Shown: in pieces, positions 48,101 through 56,340 of the stretch
Numbering within the stretch: the first letter of the stretch is position 1
Layout of the letters: every line of letters begins with the position of its first letter
From: Stictocephala bisonia
Taxonomy: Eukaryota; Arthropoda; Insecta; Hemiptera; Membracidae
Length of the DNA: 64,000 bases
Direction of reading: 5' to 3'
NCBI GenBank assembly: GCA_035578905.1
Contig: JAQJVL010000058.1
Location: 1,751,697 to 1,815,696, forward strand
The notes under the pieces: model-generated
Database searches by the model: none
Told to the model about the DNA's origin: nothing
What the model saw: the letters and a program-made list of their open reading frames with translations, nothing else
Translations under genes and position numbers: made by a program

Positions 48101-50114
48101 AGATCTATTCAAAGAACCAGACATTATAGCAGAAGCCAAATGCCGACGTTTGCGGTGGGCGGGGCACGTAATGAGAAGAAATAATAATACTATGATAAAA
48201 CAAGTGTGGAAAGAAAACCCTGACGGTAGAAGGCCCCCTGGACGTCCTAAGAAAAGGTGGAAGGATCAAGTGGTCATCGACATGAATAAATTAAGGGTCA
48301 ATGAAGAAGATGCAGAGGATCGTGAGAAGTGGAGGCAAATTGTTGGTGAGGCCAAATACCACCTTGGGTATCAGTGGCCATGGGAGTAAGAGTAAGAGTA
48401 AGTTTTATAAGGAATTAATAAAATAATTCATTATTTACACATTCATTGTAATAACACTTAATTACTACTACTGTAATACTAAAACCAGCTTAAAATTCAA
48501 AATGTTTTATATCAATCAAACATTTTAAAAAATGTTAGGAAATTTACTGTAATACATTACTGTGGTAAGAACCAAGTTAAAATGAAATTGTTGAACATCA
48601 GCAAATTTTCAGAAAGTGCTCTGTTTTCTGATAGAGTGATTCCTTAAGAGACGTAGTTTGTGGCATTCAATTCTTTTCACTATAACCTTGAAAGTGGTCA
48701 CAAGGTATAGGCTTTCATAAAGAATATCGACGATACCCTCACAAGGCATACACCGTTAGTGTGAAATAGCAAAACATTGTTCCTGCAAATAGGTACCTGA
48801 TATGTATCAAAATTGTAAATGTTTAGAATTTCTATTTTGATTAATAACGAAAATATTTAGACACCTTGTATATAAAAATGAAACTTCCATGCGTGTTTGT
48901 GTACACAAAATTCGAAAAGTAGTGAGTGTTTTTTATAAATTTAGTTCCTTAAAATTATAAATGGGAACAGGACATTTCAAGAATTTCCCGACTTGCTTAC
49001 ATTCCAGAAATGAAAACAAAATAACTGCTGCTATCACCAGCTCATTTATGTGCACATTGTATACAAATCATACACTGTAAGTTTATTACTGTGATTAGTT
49101 GATTTATGTGAATATTATATCCGAATCATAACCTGTAAGTTTATTACTGTGATCAGATGATTGTTTATTTATGAAAACAACTGTAAGTTACTTTATTTCA
49201 GATAATAGCAAGTAAACAGTCAATGCTTATTTTGCTAACAATTTAAGTCAAAAATAAACTTTCTATCAGCGTTTAACTAAGCCACAGCAAAGTGTGGCCT
49301 AGTTTAGCTAATATTCTATAATTCTACAGTTCCGAACCTGCCTCAATTGAACGGAAACTGCTGGTAAGATTGGGTCTCACTGATAAAGGTAGTTGTCACG
49401 TAAGCCAATAATTTTTATTTTTTACCGCCTTGTTATGGTGTTTAGGTGAAGCTCAAGCCTAGACCTTGGTGTGCTCGTTGGGAGCGTTTTGATGTGAAAG
49501 GTTTAGACTTTGACGTGGTAGACAGCTATATCAGTGACAAAATGAAGGCTCAGAGGGAACAACGAAAAACCCCATGGGAAAAATATGACCTCATGAAACA
49601 GTATAGGTATGTAATAAGTGTTTTTTAGGTACTTAATGTGGTCAGTTTACTGTTTTTAATACATATTAACTTAAGATAAACAGTCGTAAGCATGTGCATT
49701 AAATTAAATATTTAATACATATGCTAAATTTAAATAGAAAACAATGGCTCAGGATGGATTTTTATTTTACAAGATGGGCATTTGGGGAACAGGAATATGA
49801 TTGATATAAATAAAATCCTATTCATTGTATCTCATTCTAAGTTTGTATGACTTTGATTACTGACTAAAAATATTTCATATCACTGCATTATGAGATATTA
49901 TTTAATTCCCTTCTTATGATTAAATTTTATTCATTTATTACAATCTTTCAATTAAAATTAACGTACGTTGATTAATTTTTTCAGATTAACTATTCCAGAA
50001 GAAGAACAGAATGAAATATTTGCAGAAGTTTCTTCAGAACTTCACAAACAAGAAATAAGTAAAAAGAAAATGAAAAAGAAGAGGGAGTTTGTAAAACCAA
50101 GAAAAGCTGGATAG
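36103..50114 (+). CDS. mRpL19: Mitochondrial ribosomal protein L19 (bL19m)
   Basis: Six exons: 36103-36175, 38883-39113, 41597-41731, 45324-45511, 49446-49606, 49985-50114. They total 918 bases (305 residues plus stop), with GT-AG borders and phases 1, 1, 1, 0, 2. The product is a structural protein of the large subunit of the mitochondrial ribosome. Residues 1-24 (MSVSLTKIAFNLGFRPSC...) are basic and free of acidic residues, as expected of a mitochondrial targeting peptide. Diagnostic blocks are FRFIYPEFLPDPTIERRHPI, KLERMDMLKRRSNINIPEFY, the bL19 core KGAGLRAEFTLRNVIEG, RLEKRLDDELIYLRDALPEY and VKLKPRPWCARWERF. The start is supported by an in-frame TAG seven codons upstream. The length is typical of metazoan MRPL19. 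AATAAA follows at 50131. Confidence 0.96.
36420..36891. mobile_element. Pogo/Tigger-like element, right end
   Basis: TATCCGGTCAGATGATCC ... GGATAAAACGAGGTTTACTG followed by TA at 36890-36891 reads inward as CAGTAAACCTCGTTTTATCC, a Tigger-type terminus with TA target. GTCTGGATAGG at about 36467 may belong to the decayed left half. It lies in mRpL19 intron 1. Confidence 0.5.
37010..37201 (-). other. Unassigned minus-strand open frame in mRpL19 intron 1
   Basis: It starts MVKNHKEAPHHRALCDIICC and runs 63 residues, Cys-rich in the first half (CDIICCYSKCIKCFSC) and ending near EWWDIYAYCAE. Base composition is less AT-rich than its surroundings. No family is recognised, there are no clear splice partners, and a TTAA followed by CCCTCAGACTAGC lies inside it, so a transposon scrap is a real alternative. 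Confidence 0.25.
38883..39113 (+). CDS. mRpL19: mRpL19 exon 2
   Basis: Acceptor TTGTTTCAG|GC, donor GCTG|GTAATG. Carries FRFIYPEFLPDP and EKLERMDMLKRR, the entry to the bL19 domain. Reading upstream through the acceptor gives an apparent ATG at 38825 that is not needed. Confidence 0.93.
39196..40701. mobile_element. Pogo-like non-autonomous element (TA target), hosting a nested insertion
   Basis: TA + CAGTAAGACCTTGATAATT at 39196 is mirrored by AATTATCAAGGTCTTACTG + TA at 40701: a 19-bp perfect terminal repeat with a TA duplication, typical of pogo-like Tc1/mariner elements. Subterminal GATTATCAAG repeats occur at both ends. About 855 bp of the interior is a second element (39260-40114). It lies in mRpL19 intron 2. 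Confidence 0.88.
39255..40119. mobile_element. Nested element with TTTAT target duplication
   Basis: CAGGGTGTCCA at 39260 and its inverse TGGACACCCTG ending at 40114 are flanked by TTTAT on both sides (39255-39259 and 40115-40119). Motif TTTTCCCTGAC(C/T) recurs near both ends. No transposase frame was found. It inserted into the pogo-like element around it. Confidence 0.8.
41597..41731 (+). CDS. mRpL19: mRpL19 exon 3 (bL19 core)
   Basis: Acceptor TTTTTAG|GT, donor TTGG|GTATGT. Encodes FLGICIQKKGAGLRAEFTLR and NVIEGLG, the conserved bL19 beta-strand block. Confidence 0.95.
42102..42440 (-). mobile_element. piggyBac-like remnant (terminus plus acidic N-terminus)
   Basis: TTAACACATTCGCTGCTGA at 42102 resembles a piggyBac terminus. 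Within 340 bp, the minus strand opens with an acidic leader (MGNASDDSDSYESDDSDIGN) from 42437, as at the start of piggyBac transposases, then loses resemblance. The catalytic part is deleted and the other terminus is not found. Confidence 0.5.
42790..44190 (-). pseudogene. Jockey-like LINE, endonuclease and RT fragment
   Basis: Read leftward: end of an APE-type endonuclease domain (FDAKDSATFYSACWHHGF, SPDLSFCSYEPSSSPKPIRK), linker (WNFNKAH, LADSIRFIPF), then RT motifs KAFKRSKVVAVL, VEQAGFCRGLCCSSQILALT and FRQLKNGLPQ in shifting frames with many stops. It breaks off before the catalytic YxDD box. It lies in mRpL19 intron 3. Confidence 0.85.
45324..45511 (+). CDS. mRpL19: mRpL19 exon 4
   Basis: Acceptor TTTTTTAG|GT, donor GTTAAG|GTAAGC. 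Encodes YDPTLQKIDVIRLEKRLDDE and LIYLRDALPEYCTF, specific to mitochondrial L19. Confidence 0.95.
46677..48402 (+). mobile_element. 5'-truncated LINE with 15-bp target-site duplication
   Basis: TTTTATAAGGAATTA occurs immediately before (46662-46676) and after (48403-48417) this 1726-bp insertion. The 3' end is a short TAAGAG tandem tail rather than poly-A. The left end falls in the sequence just before the RT domain, as expected from incomplete reverse transcription. Confidence 0.92.
46687..48389 (+). pseudogene. LINE reverse transcriptase, two in-frame stops
   Basis: One continuous frame carries the RT motifs NKAPGADGISAEMIKAGG, AIIIPLHKKGDKQNPENYRG, EEHQAGFIKSRSTADQIF, FIDFSKAYDSL, VRQGDGLSPILFNIALEG and the catalytic ALAFADDVVLL. 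Downstream are YLGTIISSNN, LYGAESWI and GRRPPGRPKKRWKDQV. It ends at TAA 48387-48389. Only two stops interrupt it (TAG 47343-47345, TAA 47928-47930) and there is no frameshift, so this is the youngest LINE in the window. Confidence 0.93.
49446..49606 (+). CDS. mRpL19: mRpL19 exon 5
   Basis: Acceptor GTTTAG|GTG, donor TATAG|GTATGT (phase 2). Encodes VKLKPRPWCARWERFDVKG and a charged helix ending at WEKYDLMKQY. Confidence 0.94.
49985..50114 (+). CDS. mRpL19: mRpL19 exon 6 (C-terminus)
   Basis: Acceptor TTTTTCAG|A completes the Arg codon. The exon encodes LTIPEEEQNEIFAEVSSEL and a Lys-rich tail (KKKMKKKREF) to TAG 50112-50114. Confidence 0.92.
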
Positions 50115-50130
50115 ATGTATTTGTCTAATT

Positions 50131-50136
50131 AATAAA
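50131..50136 (+). terminator. mRpL19 polyadenylation signal
   Basis: AATAAA 17 bases after the stop codon. It is the first canonical hexamer downstream. Confidence 0.7.
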
Positions 50137-50804
50137 CAACACTAAAAATATAAAATTATCTTATTTTGTCAATCACCTAGTTTTGCTATGAACAATTTCA
50201 TTTTGTACTTTCATTATTTAAGTCTTCAAAGGGGTTATGATCTGAAGAAGAGCAAATGTTCTTGGACAGGATTAGTTGGAGGAGGCTTTTTTTGGCATAA
50301 CTGGAGCTCCTAAAAGTACGACGATTTCCAAGATAAAATATATTTTACTCAGTGTTTAACAGTTAGGGAATATCTGCTCATTGTATGATCATAACATATA
50401 AATTATTTTATTTAATTTCCTTAGCCAACCACATTAAAAATGGTAAAAGTTTAAGAAAATATACTCTACATTAAAAACCTATCCAGAAGTCAATCATTGC
50501 CTGTAGAAAAAGAAGGCTGTCAGCTCATATGGATGGACCGCTCATCAGCAGTCTTTCTTCTTCCCTCTCCAGCACACTCTGAAGTGGCTGATAGCTGAGT
50601 AAATTGTAACCAAATAATCCTCCGAGCACATTCGATCGTTAAAAAAAATGCATTTGCTTGGGCAGTATTTGTTTCTTTAGTCAATGATACAACCAACTAT
50701 TTAGGCTAAGCTTCGTATCAATTAAAACAACCATATTATCACAAAAAGTGTTTACCATAACTGTTACTATAACCAAGTTTGCATGTTATTGCATAAATTT
50801 AAAT

Positions 50805-50925
50805 GGCTGCCCATTGACTAAGATAACTTCACATGTGCTTGAACTTTATTCAACGATCGTTAGGTCATTTGATAATTTGGACCTTGCTGTCCGAAGCCTT
50901 AGCCTCTTGAGCCACCGTGACAGTA
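50805..50925 (-). mobile_element. SINE family 1, diverged copy
   Basis: Minus strand: GGTGGCTCAAGAGGCTAAGG (box A with a small insertion), GGACAGCAAGGTCC and GTTGAATAAAGTTCAAGCAC body. Box B is degraded. It lies downstream of mRpL19. Confidence 0.65.
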
Positions 50926-50999
50926 ATAAATTATGTACTATCTTTTTTTCTTTTTTCATAAATTCAATATTACAATGTCATATTCCAAGTGCTTAGAAA

Positions 51000-51980
51000 C
51001 ATTTGTTCACTATACATTACACAAATTTTCAACTTATACATTCAATGAGGGAGAATATTATACATAAAATGCCATTGGAAGACCGGTTTACTCATCATGG
51101 TGGCATGCACCTCCATATGCCGGGCAAGAAGGTACTGGCTGACCTGCTGGTAAGGAATCTGTTGAAAATGAAACCGTACAACTCCACCTCCAAACCACTG
51201 ACTGCAGTAGGCCCATCACCAACAGTTCCATTGGCATTCACCACAACAGCTACGCAGAGCCAGTAACCAGTGGGTCTATTACTGGTCCAACTCACATACT
51301 TTACAAATTCATAATTCCAGTTTATTAGGGGCCTCACTTGCCACGGACTCAACTGACTGATGTAAAACAAACAAGCTCAAAATTTTGCAACCAAGATTCA
51401 ATACGACTGCTTCACCAAAAAGTGCAAATTGCTACCAACAAATTGGAGGAAATTCAACTCGTGTATGAGGATCTACAAACAGATGAACTTGTAGTTACTA
51501 AAAGCCATTCCAGTAACAAAAACATTGAACGTTGCAAAATTCAACATTTCAAACTTGCCTACATATATTGCCGACAACTGTCCAATGAAGGAGGGTTCAA
51601 AATTTTTGTGAGGCAAAATTTCACCAATGACGTCTTCACACAAAGTGAAACAATCGAAAAAGTTTTTTAAGCAGTCGTAATCAAGCTGCATTAAAAAAAG
51701 TCAAAATTGGTTGCTATCGGAATTTGAAGGTCACCCTGCGGAAACGAGAAAATTTCTTTTCCAAATTTAAAGCCGTTCTGAATGACTTAATCAACAAATA
51801 TTAACAGCATTATGTCATGATGGGACCAATATGGCCAAGAGGCTATTATCAGTAGAATATCAATCATAAGGGAGCCCAAAATCACAAAAACCATAAGAGA
51901 CACAAGGCAAGAAAACATAGCTTTCCTCAACGCTTCTCTTTCCAGAGTGAATATTAAATTCAACTGAATGTGTAGAGCAG
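51000..51980 (+). pseudogene. LINE ORF1 tail and endonuclease N-terminus
   Basis: FTHHGGMHLHMPGKKVLADL resembles the FTxHGLHLNxxGK block at the end of esterase-like (SGNH) ORF1 or flanking domains in some LINEs. It is followed by LHQKVQIATNKLEEIQLV, SNKNIERCKIQHFKLAYIYC and EGGFKIFVRQN, matching the start of an APE-type endonuclease, then KFKAVLNDLINKY. Frameshifts are frequent. Probably the 5' part of the same element as 53200-55015. Confidence 0.65.
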
Positions 51981-52123
51981 CAATTTAAATTTTTGTCCCA
52001 CCGCTTCAATTATTATCTTAGGGTAAAAAAAAATGCTAGGGCATATCCGCTGGATATTGGACATACACACAACAACGCTCAGTCAGTCGCCTGTCGTCCT
52101 TGTCATCTTGATGGCGTGTTCCA

Positions 52124-52318
52124 TTGATGAAGAGTTTTTTTTCTTTTAAAAATCTCTTCTGTTTGGTTTTTTTTCAGTATGTCAGAATGAACGAAAATAC
52201 ATTCAGCTACATTAAAGAACTAGTTTTTCCTAGACTGCACAATAACTGGGTAAATTGGCACAAAGATCCGATAACGCAAGAAGAGAGGCTAGCGTATTTA
52301 CTATGTGTGTTTGACATA
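52124..52318 (+). pseudogene. PIF/Harbinger transposase N-terminal fragment
   Basis: RMNENTFSYIKELVFPRL followed by NNWVNWHKDPITQEERLAYL matches the start of the Harbinger nuclease family (RMxxxTFxYLL ... I.PEERLAVTL). It is cut off where the pogo-like element is inserted at TA 52319. Confidence 0.75.
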
Positions 52319-53140
52319 TAGTAGAAACCCTATTTTCCGTCAGGGGTCGGGACCGCGGCCGTGACGGATTGGAGAATAGACGGATTATAGAGAATTCACC
52401 CAAACACACTTATATCGCTGGAAACTTATTATTAGTACTTATGCATGTTACATTTAAATGCTGTATAGTACATATTGATTAACATAATGAGAATGAAAAG
52501 GTTAGAAAAAAGACATTTTCAGAATGTATATACTGCAGGTCACAACTACCCTTTTATTACAGTAGGCCTAGTTTTAATCTAATGCATAAGCTTGTACATT
52601 ATGTAATAAGCAGAAAAATTAATTATCAACATTATTAAAATTAAACTGCAGTACAGAGTAACATATTAAAGCTTTCCACGGCTTGTGTTTTCGCAACACA
52701 AGCCCGATGTCGGTACACGGGTAGTGTGTTGCCGCAACTCGCCTGTGTATCGTCAGACATGACCGTTCCAACGGCCTGTGACCTGTGTAGGTATCGCGGT
52801 TTAAAACTTCATCTTCAACAACATGCCTTTGTAGTGCCATCTCTTTCCCCATGTTGTACGAGACCTGTTCAGGCAGCCCCGTATGGCCTGTCCTTACATC
52901 AGGCGTACCCAGGCAAGCTGTTACAACGACCTGTTATCTGTTAGACGGCAGATGAGGCCTTACGGATGGCAGGCGATTGGAACTAGGCTCATGTGGGCTA
53001 GACGGCTGGAGGGGAATCGTCGTCTTCTAGACAGATGAGTCATACGGTAACTGTCATATCGTGGCGCGATGAACCCAGACATTGACGGATAACAGAACCT
53101 GGTGGAAAATAGGGTGATGGACAATAGGGTTTTCACTGTA
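52319..53140. mobile_element. Pogo-like MITE (TA target)
   Basis: Left: TA, GTAGAAACCCTATTTTCCG. Right: GGACAATAGGGTTTTCACTG, TA. The ends are inverted matches (GAAA(A)CCCTATT) with TGACGGATT/ACGGATAA subterminal blocks, as in Tigger/pogo elements. Nothing coding is seen inside. It interrupts the Harbinger fragment. Confidence 0.75.
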
Positions 53141-53199
53141 TTGTATGTTCTATATATTTTTGTATATATTTGTAATAACACAATATATTCATCAGAGTA

Positions 53200-55015
53200 T
53201 GGGTAACGGATTCAAAGCAAGGATTCAAAATTTGTTTCTGGAGTTACAAAAAATTTACAGAAATGTTATCAAAGCTGCGAAAGCATATGATGTCTCCAAA
53301 AATGTTTCCAAAATTGTTTGGAACATCATAAACAATAAAAATAAGGCTTAAAAATAATCAAAATCAGAAACAGACTTGTGGCGAATGCAAATAAGGTTAC
53401 GAACGAGCTCAACAGATTTTTTGCATCAGTTGATTATAAGCAATGTCCTTGTCTCCCATAACGTGTTAAGCCCAGTATTGTAATTGGCAATGGCTCCTGT
53501 ATTTAAGGAAGTGCTTAAAAAAAAAAAAAAAACCATCCAGCAGCTCCCAGCTAAAAAATGAAACGATACTGACTTGATGTTTGTATGGCTCATTAAAAAT
53601 TGCTCAAAGCATATTGTGAGACCATTATCCCGAATAATCAACTTGTCTTTTGAAAAATTTTTCCCTCGCTCCTAAAAATTGCAAAAGTAAATCCAATTTT
53701 CAAGAAAGACGATCCACAATCTGCAAAAAACTATAGGACTAATTCAATTTTTCCAGTTCTCAGTAAAGTATTCGAAAAAGTCTTTTTGGTAAGAATGCTT
53801 CAGTTTATGAACAAACACGACCTACTTTCTGAAGATCAATTTGCTTCAGAAAGGCTAAGTCAACAATTGACGCTGTCGTGAGTCTAGTCAATTTTGTTTT
53901 GGAGGGCTAAAAAGTCGAAATTCCTCAATAAGTGTGTTTCTTTACTCTTCCAAAGCATTCGACTGTGTTGACCATGCTAAACTGCTTGACAAACTTAAAT
54001 CTCTTGGCATCAGAGGCGTGCCTCTCCGATGGCTTAGATCTTTTCTAAACCTCAGAAAACAAGACATCCAAATTTCAAATAAATTCTCTGAACTGATTCA
54101 CCTAAGATATCGGGTCACTCAGAAATCAATACTTAGTCCAGTTCTCTTTTTGGTTTATGTCAATGATATTGGGTCATCACTACATTACGGCAAACTTGTA
54201 CACTACGCTGATGACACGACACTGTTTCAACAACAAATCGAGAAAAACTTAGAACATGAAACGTTTGTTGACACCAACGTTTGTGTCAACAGCCTCAATC
54301 TGAAAGCCAACTATCCAAAATCAAATGTCCTGACTTTCGCCCTGCAATCAGGAGATCCCAATGACGGGACAACCGTCATGTTGGATGACTGCTGGATGTA
54401 GTCAACTGTTCCAAATTTCTGGATAGGGGATTGACTTGAAATACTCATATAGACCATGTCTGCTCAAAACTTTGCTCAGGAATTTATGTTTTGAGGTCCT
54501 TAGCTAAATAATGCCCTACTCAGGTGCTGATAACGGAATATTACAGCTTAATTTTACCCCCACCTTACCTACGGTTAGGTATTGTGAGGACCTAGCACAA
54601 ACTGTCAGTTTTTCAGAGCGTTTAAATTGGAAAAGCAAGTGATAGGCATAATCCCTCGATTGAAGATCAGAGAATCTTGCAAGGAAGCATTAAGGAGCTG
54701 CAACTGTTGACCCTGCCATGTCTCTACATTTTAGAGGCAACCGTATTCTGTATGTATAAATGTGCTATGACCAGGGGTCAAGACATACACACGACACAAG
54801 GCAGAGATACCTACCGAACTGGGAGACACTGGACAGGGGTTTATGAGCACCTGCCCTTACAAGCAAGAGTTGGTTTCATCAACAAGTTGCCCAATTCAAT
54901 TAAAAGTGTCCTGATGCTTAAAGCATTAAAAACTTGAAACGCTTTTTAGCATCCCAAGCATTTTACAATGCTGACCCAATCATGGCATACAACTGGTTAA
55001 CCGCACAATCAGAAG
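53200..55015 (+). pseudogene. Jockey/CR1-like LINE reverse transcriptase
   Basis: In order: NPIFKKDDPQSAKNYRTNSI, LSKVFEKVF, SSKAFDCVDHAKLLDKL, GVPLRWLRSFLNLRKQDIQI, ILSPVLFLVYVNDIGSS and the catalytic VHYADDTTLF (intact YADD), then C-terminal blocks ELQLLTLPCLYILEATVF and NKLPNSIK. Several stops and shifts separate them. The open part 53934-54401 is the best conserved. Confidence 0.9.
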
Positions 55016-55181
55016 ACTGATATCCGGTGTTGGAAGTGGGTAAATTGGCGGAATGAATGTGGTGTGAGAGGAATTCAGTATGTTTGACTGGGGTTACGAT
55101 GTGGCGTGATTGTTGAAATTTTAGTATTTATCCGACGATTGCTATGCATTGTATGATGTTCTGACATTAAAAGATTTATTG

Positions 55182-55747
55182 TTAACACGTAGTTGGCTAA
55201 GCCTGAAATGACAAAATTCATTCTTATCCCAAAAAATCTTTTTACGTATATAACTTTCCTTTGAATTAGTAAACTCCGAATATGATGATAGAAGTCCATT
55301 GTGAGGTCGCTAAGGTGATGGATGATGACGTCATCAACTCGGCGGGTATATCCGTCGCCATGATCTCAGTGACGGACTGTTGTTGCTGGCAGCTGTATTG
55401 TTCACAAATAACAGTGTTCACTGTCACTATTAGAATCACTTTCAGACATGTTATTATGTTTTTCACAAAAACATAACCGCAAACACACCAATAAACTCAC
55501 TAAATACAGTAATCAAAAATGGAATGCTTATGAGAACCGAAAACACTTCCAAACTTGGGACTGACGCACACAAATAACAATAGGGTCGTATGCAAGGTCC
55601 TGACAACGTAAGGTTCTACCTCGACGAGATCCTAGCTCACACTGATGAATCAACCATGCAACTACATATGGCGGGTACACCCGCCGCCAGGATGCACGGA
55701 GGGTCCAGCGGCGCGGGTATAGCCGCGCGTAGCCACCGACGTGTTAA
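55182..55747. mobile_element. Non-autonomous piggyBac-like element D (TTAA-bounded, 566 bp)
   Basis: TTAACACGTAGTTGGCTA at 55182 is mirrored by TAGCCACCGACGTGTTAA ending at 55747, with two mismatches. GC-rich hairpins include GGCGGG-TACA-CCCGCC (55670-55685) and GCGCGG/CCGCGC (55711-55728), plus a similar diverged unit at 55341-55359. The right half is much more GC-rich than its surroundings. Confidence 0.82.
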
Positions 55748-55977
55748 ATAATATTAAGCAGTGATAAAATAACTAAACATTACATTTTAGGGATTCTATT
55801 TATTTAACCATTTTTCAATATATATGAAAAAAGATTAATATATTCCTTGTTTACTAATAAAATTCCTTTTGCCTCTTTTTAATTTTTGTAATTAAATTAC
55901 TTATGGTGCTACAGACTAGTAAAAATAGCATGATAATTAGCACCATTTACAAATAGATTAAAAAACGTGGATATATA

Positions 55978-55983
55978 TTTATT
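55978..55983 (-). terminator. Candidate polyadenylation signal of the TMLHE homologue
   Basis: AATAAA on the minus strand, about 90 bases after the stop codon. Confidence 0.5.
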
Positions 55984-56069
55984 TATATCCAGATAGATAT
56001 TTAAATATGCAGGGTTCATACATTTCACACAAAGTGACAATAGTAAGAATTGTGAGCTGTGTTCTTCTG

Positions 56070-56340
56070 TCACCGGATGATGCCCAAACACCGTGCACGA
56101 CTGAGAAGGTTTCCCATGGCAATGTATGCACCAGTCATGGTCCGTTGGCCTTGGAAGGCTGAACGCCCATGGAGCACTCGCCAGTTGTTGATGAATACTA
56201 CAGTTCCCGGTTGTAAAGTGAACCACCATCGAGACTCAGGTTTGTTCACCACTCCCGCTAACTGTCTTACAGCTTGGTAAAACTTGGTACAGTCTGAGGC
56301 TGGGTCTGGCAATCTGGCACTTCGGTCGTACATGTTATAT
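56070..56340 (-). CDS. TMLHE: TMLHE homologue, last exon
   Basis: Acceptor GTGACAG|A completes the Arg codon. Encodes YNMYDRSARLP, WWFTLQPGTVVFINNWRVLH and GRSAFQGQRTMTGAYI, then the stop at 56070-56072. It holds the distal iron-binding His and the 2-oxoglutarate-binding Arg region. Confidence 0.94.

Larger units (their letters stand above)
46257..48870. mobile_element. Element with about 340-bp terminal inverted repeats, split by a LINE
   Basis: ACAGGGTGTCTAAAATG at 46257 and TTTAGACACCTTGT at about 48870 are the outer ends. Inside, matching blocks occur in inverse order (for example TATTCTTTATGGAAGCCTAT versus ATAGGCTTTCATAAAGAATA; CAACAATTTCATTTTAA at the inner ends). Without the LINE the element would be about 0.9 kb. 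It lies in mRpL19 intron 4. Confidence 0.75.
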
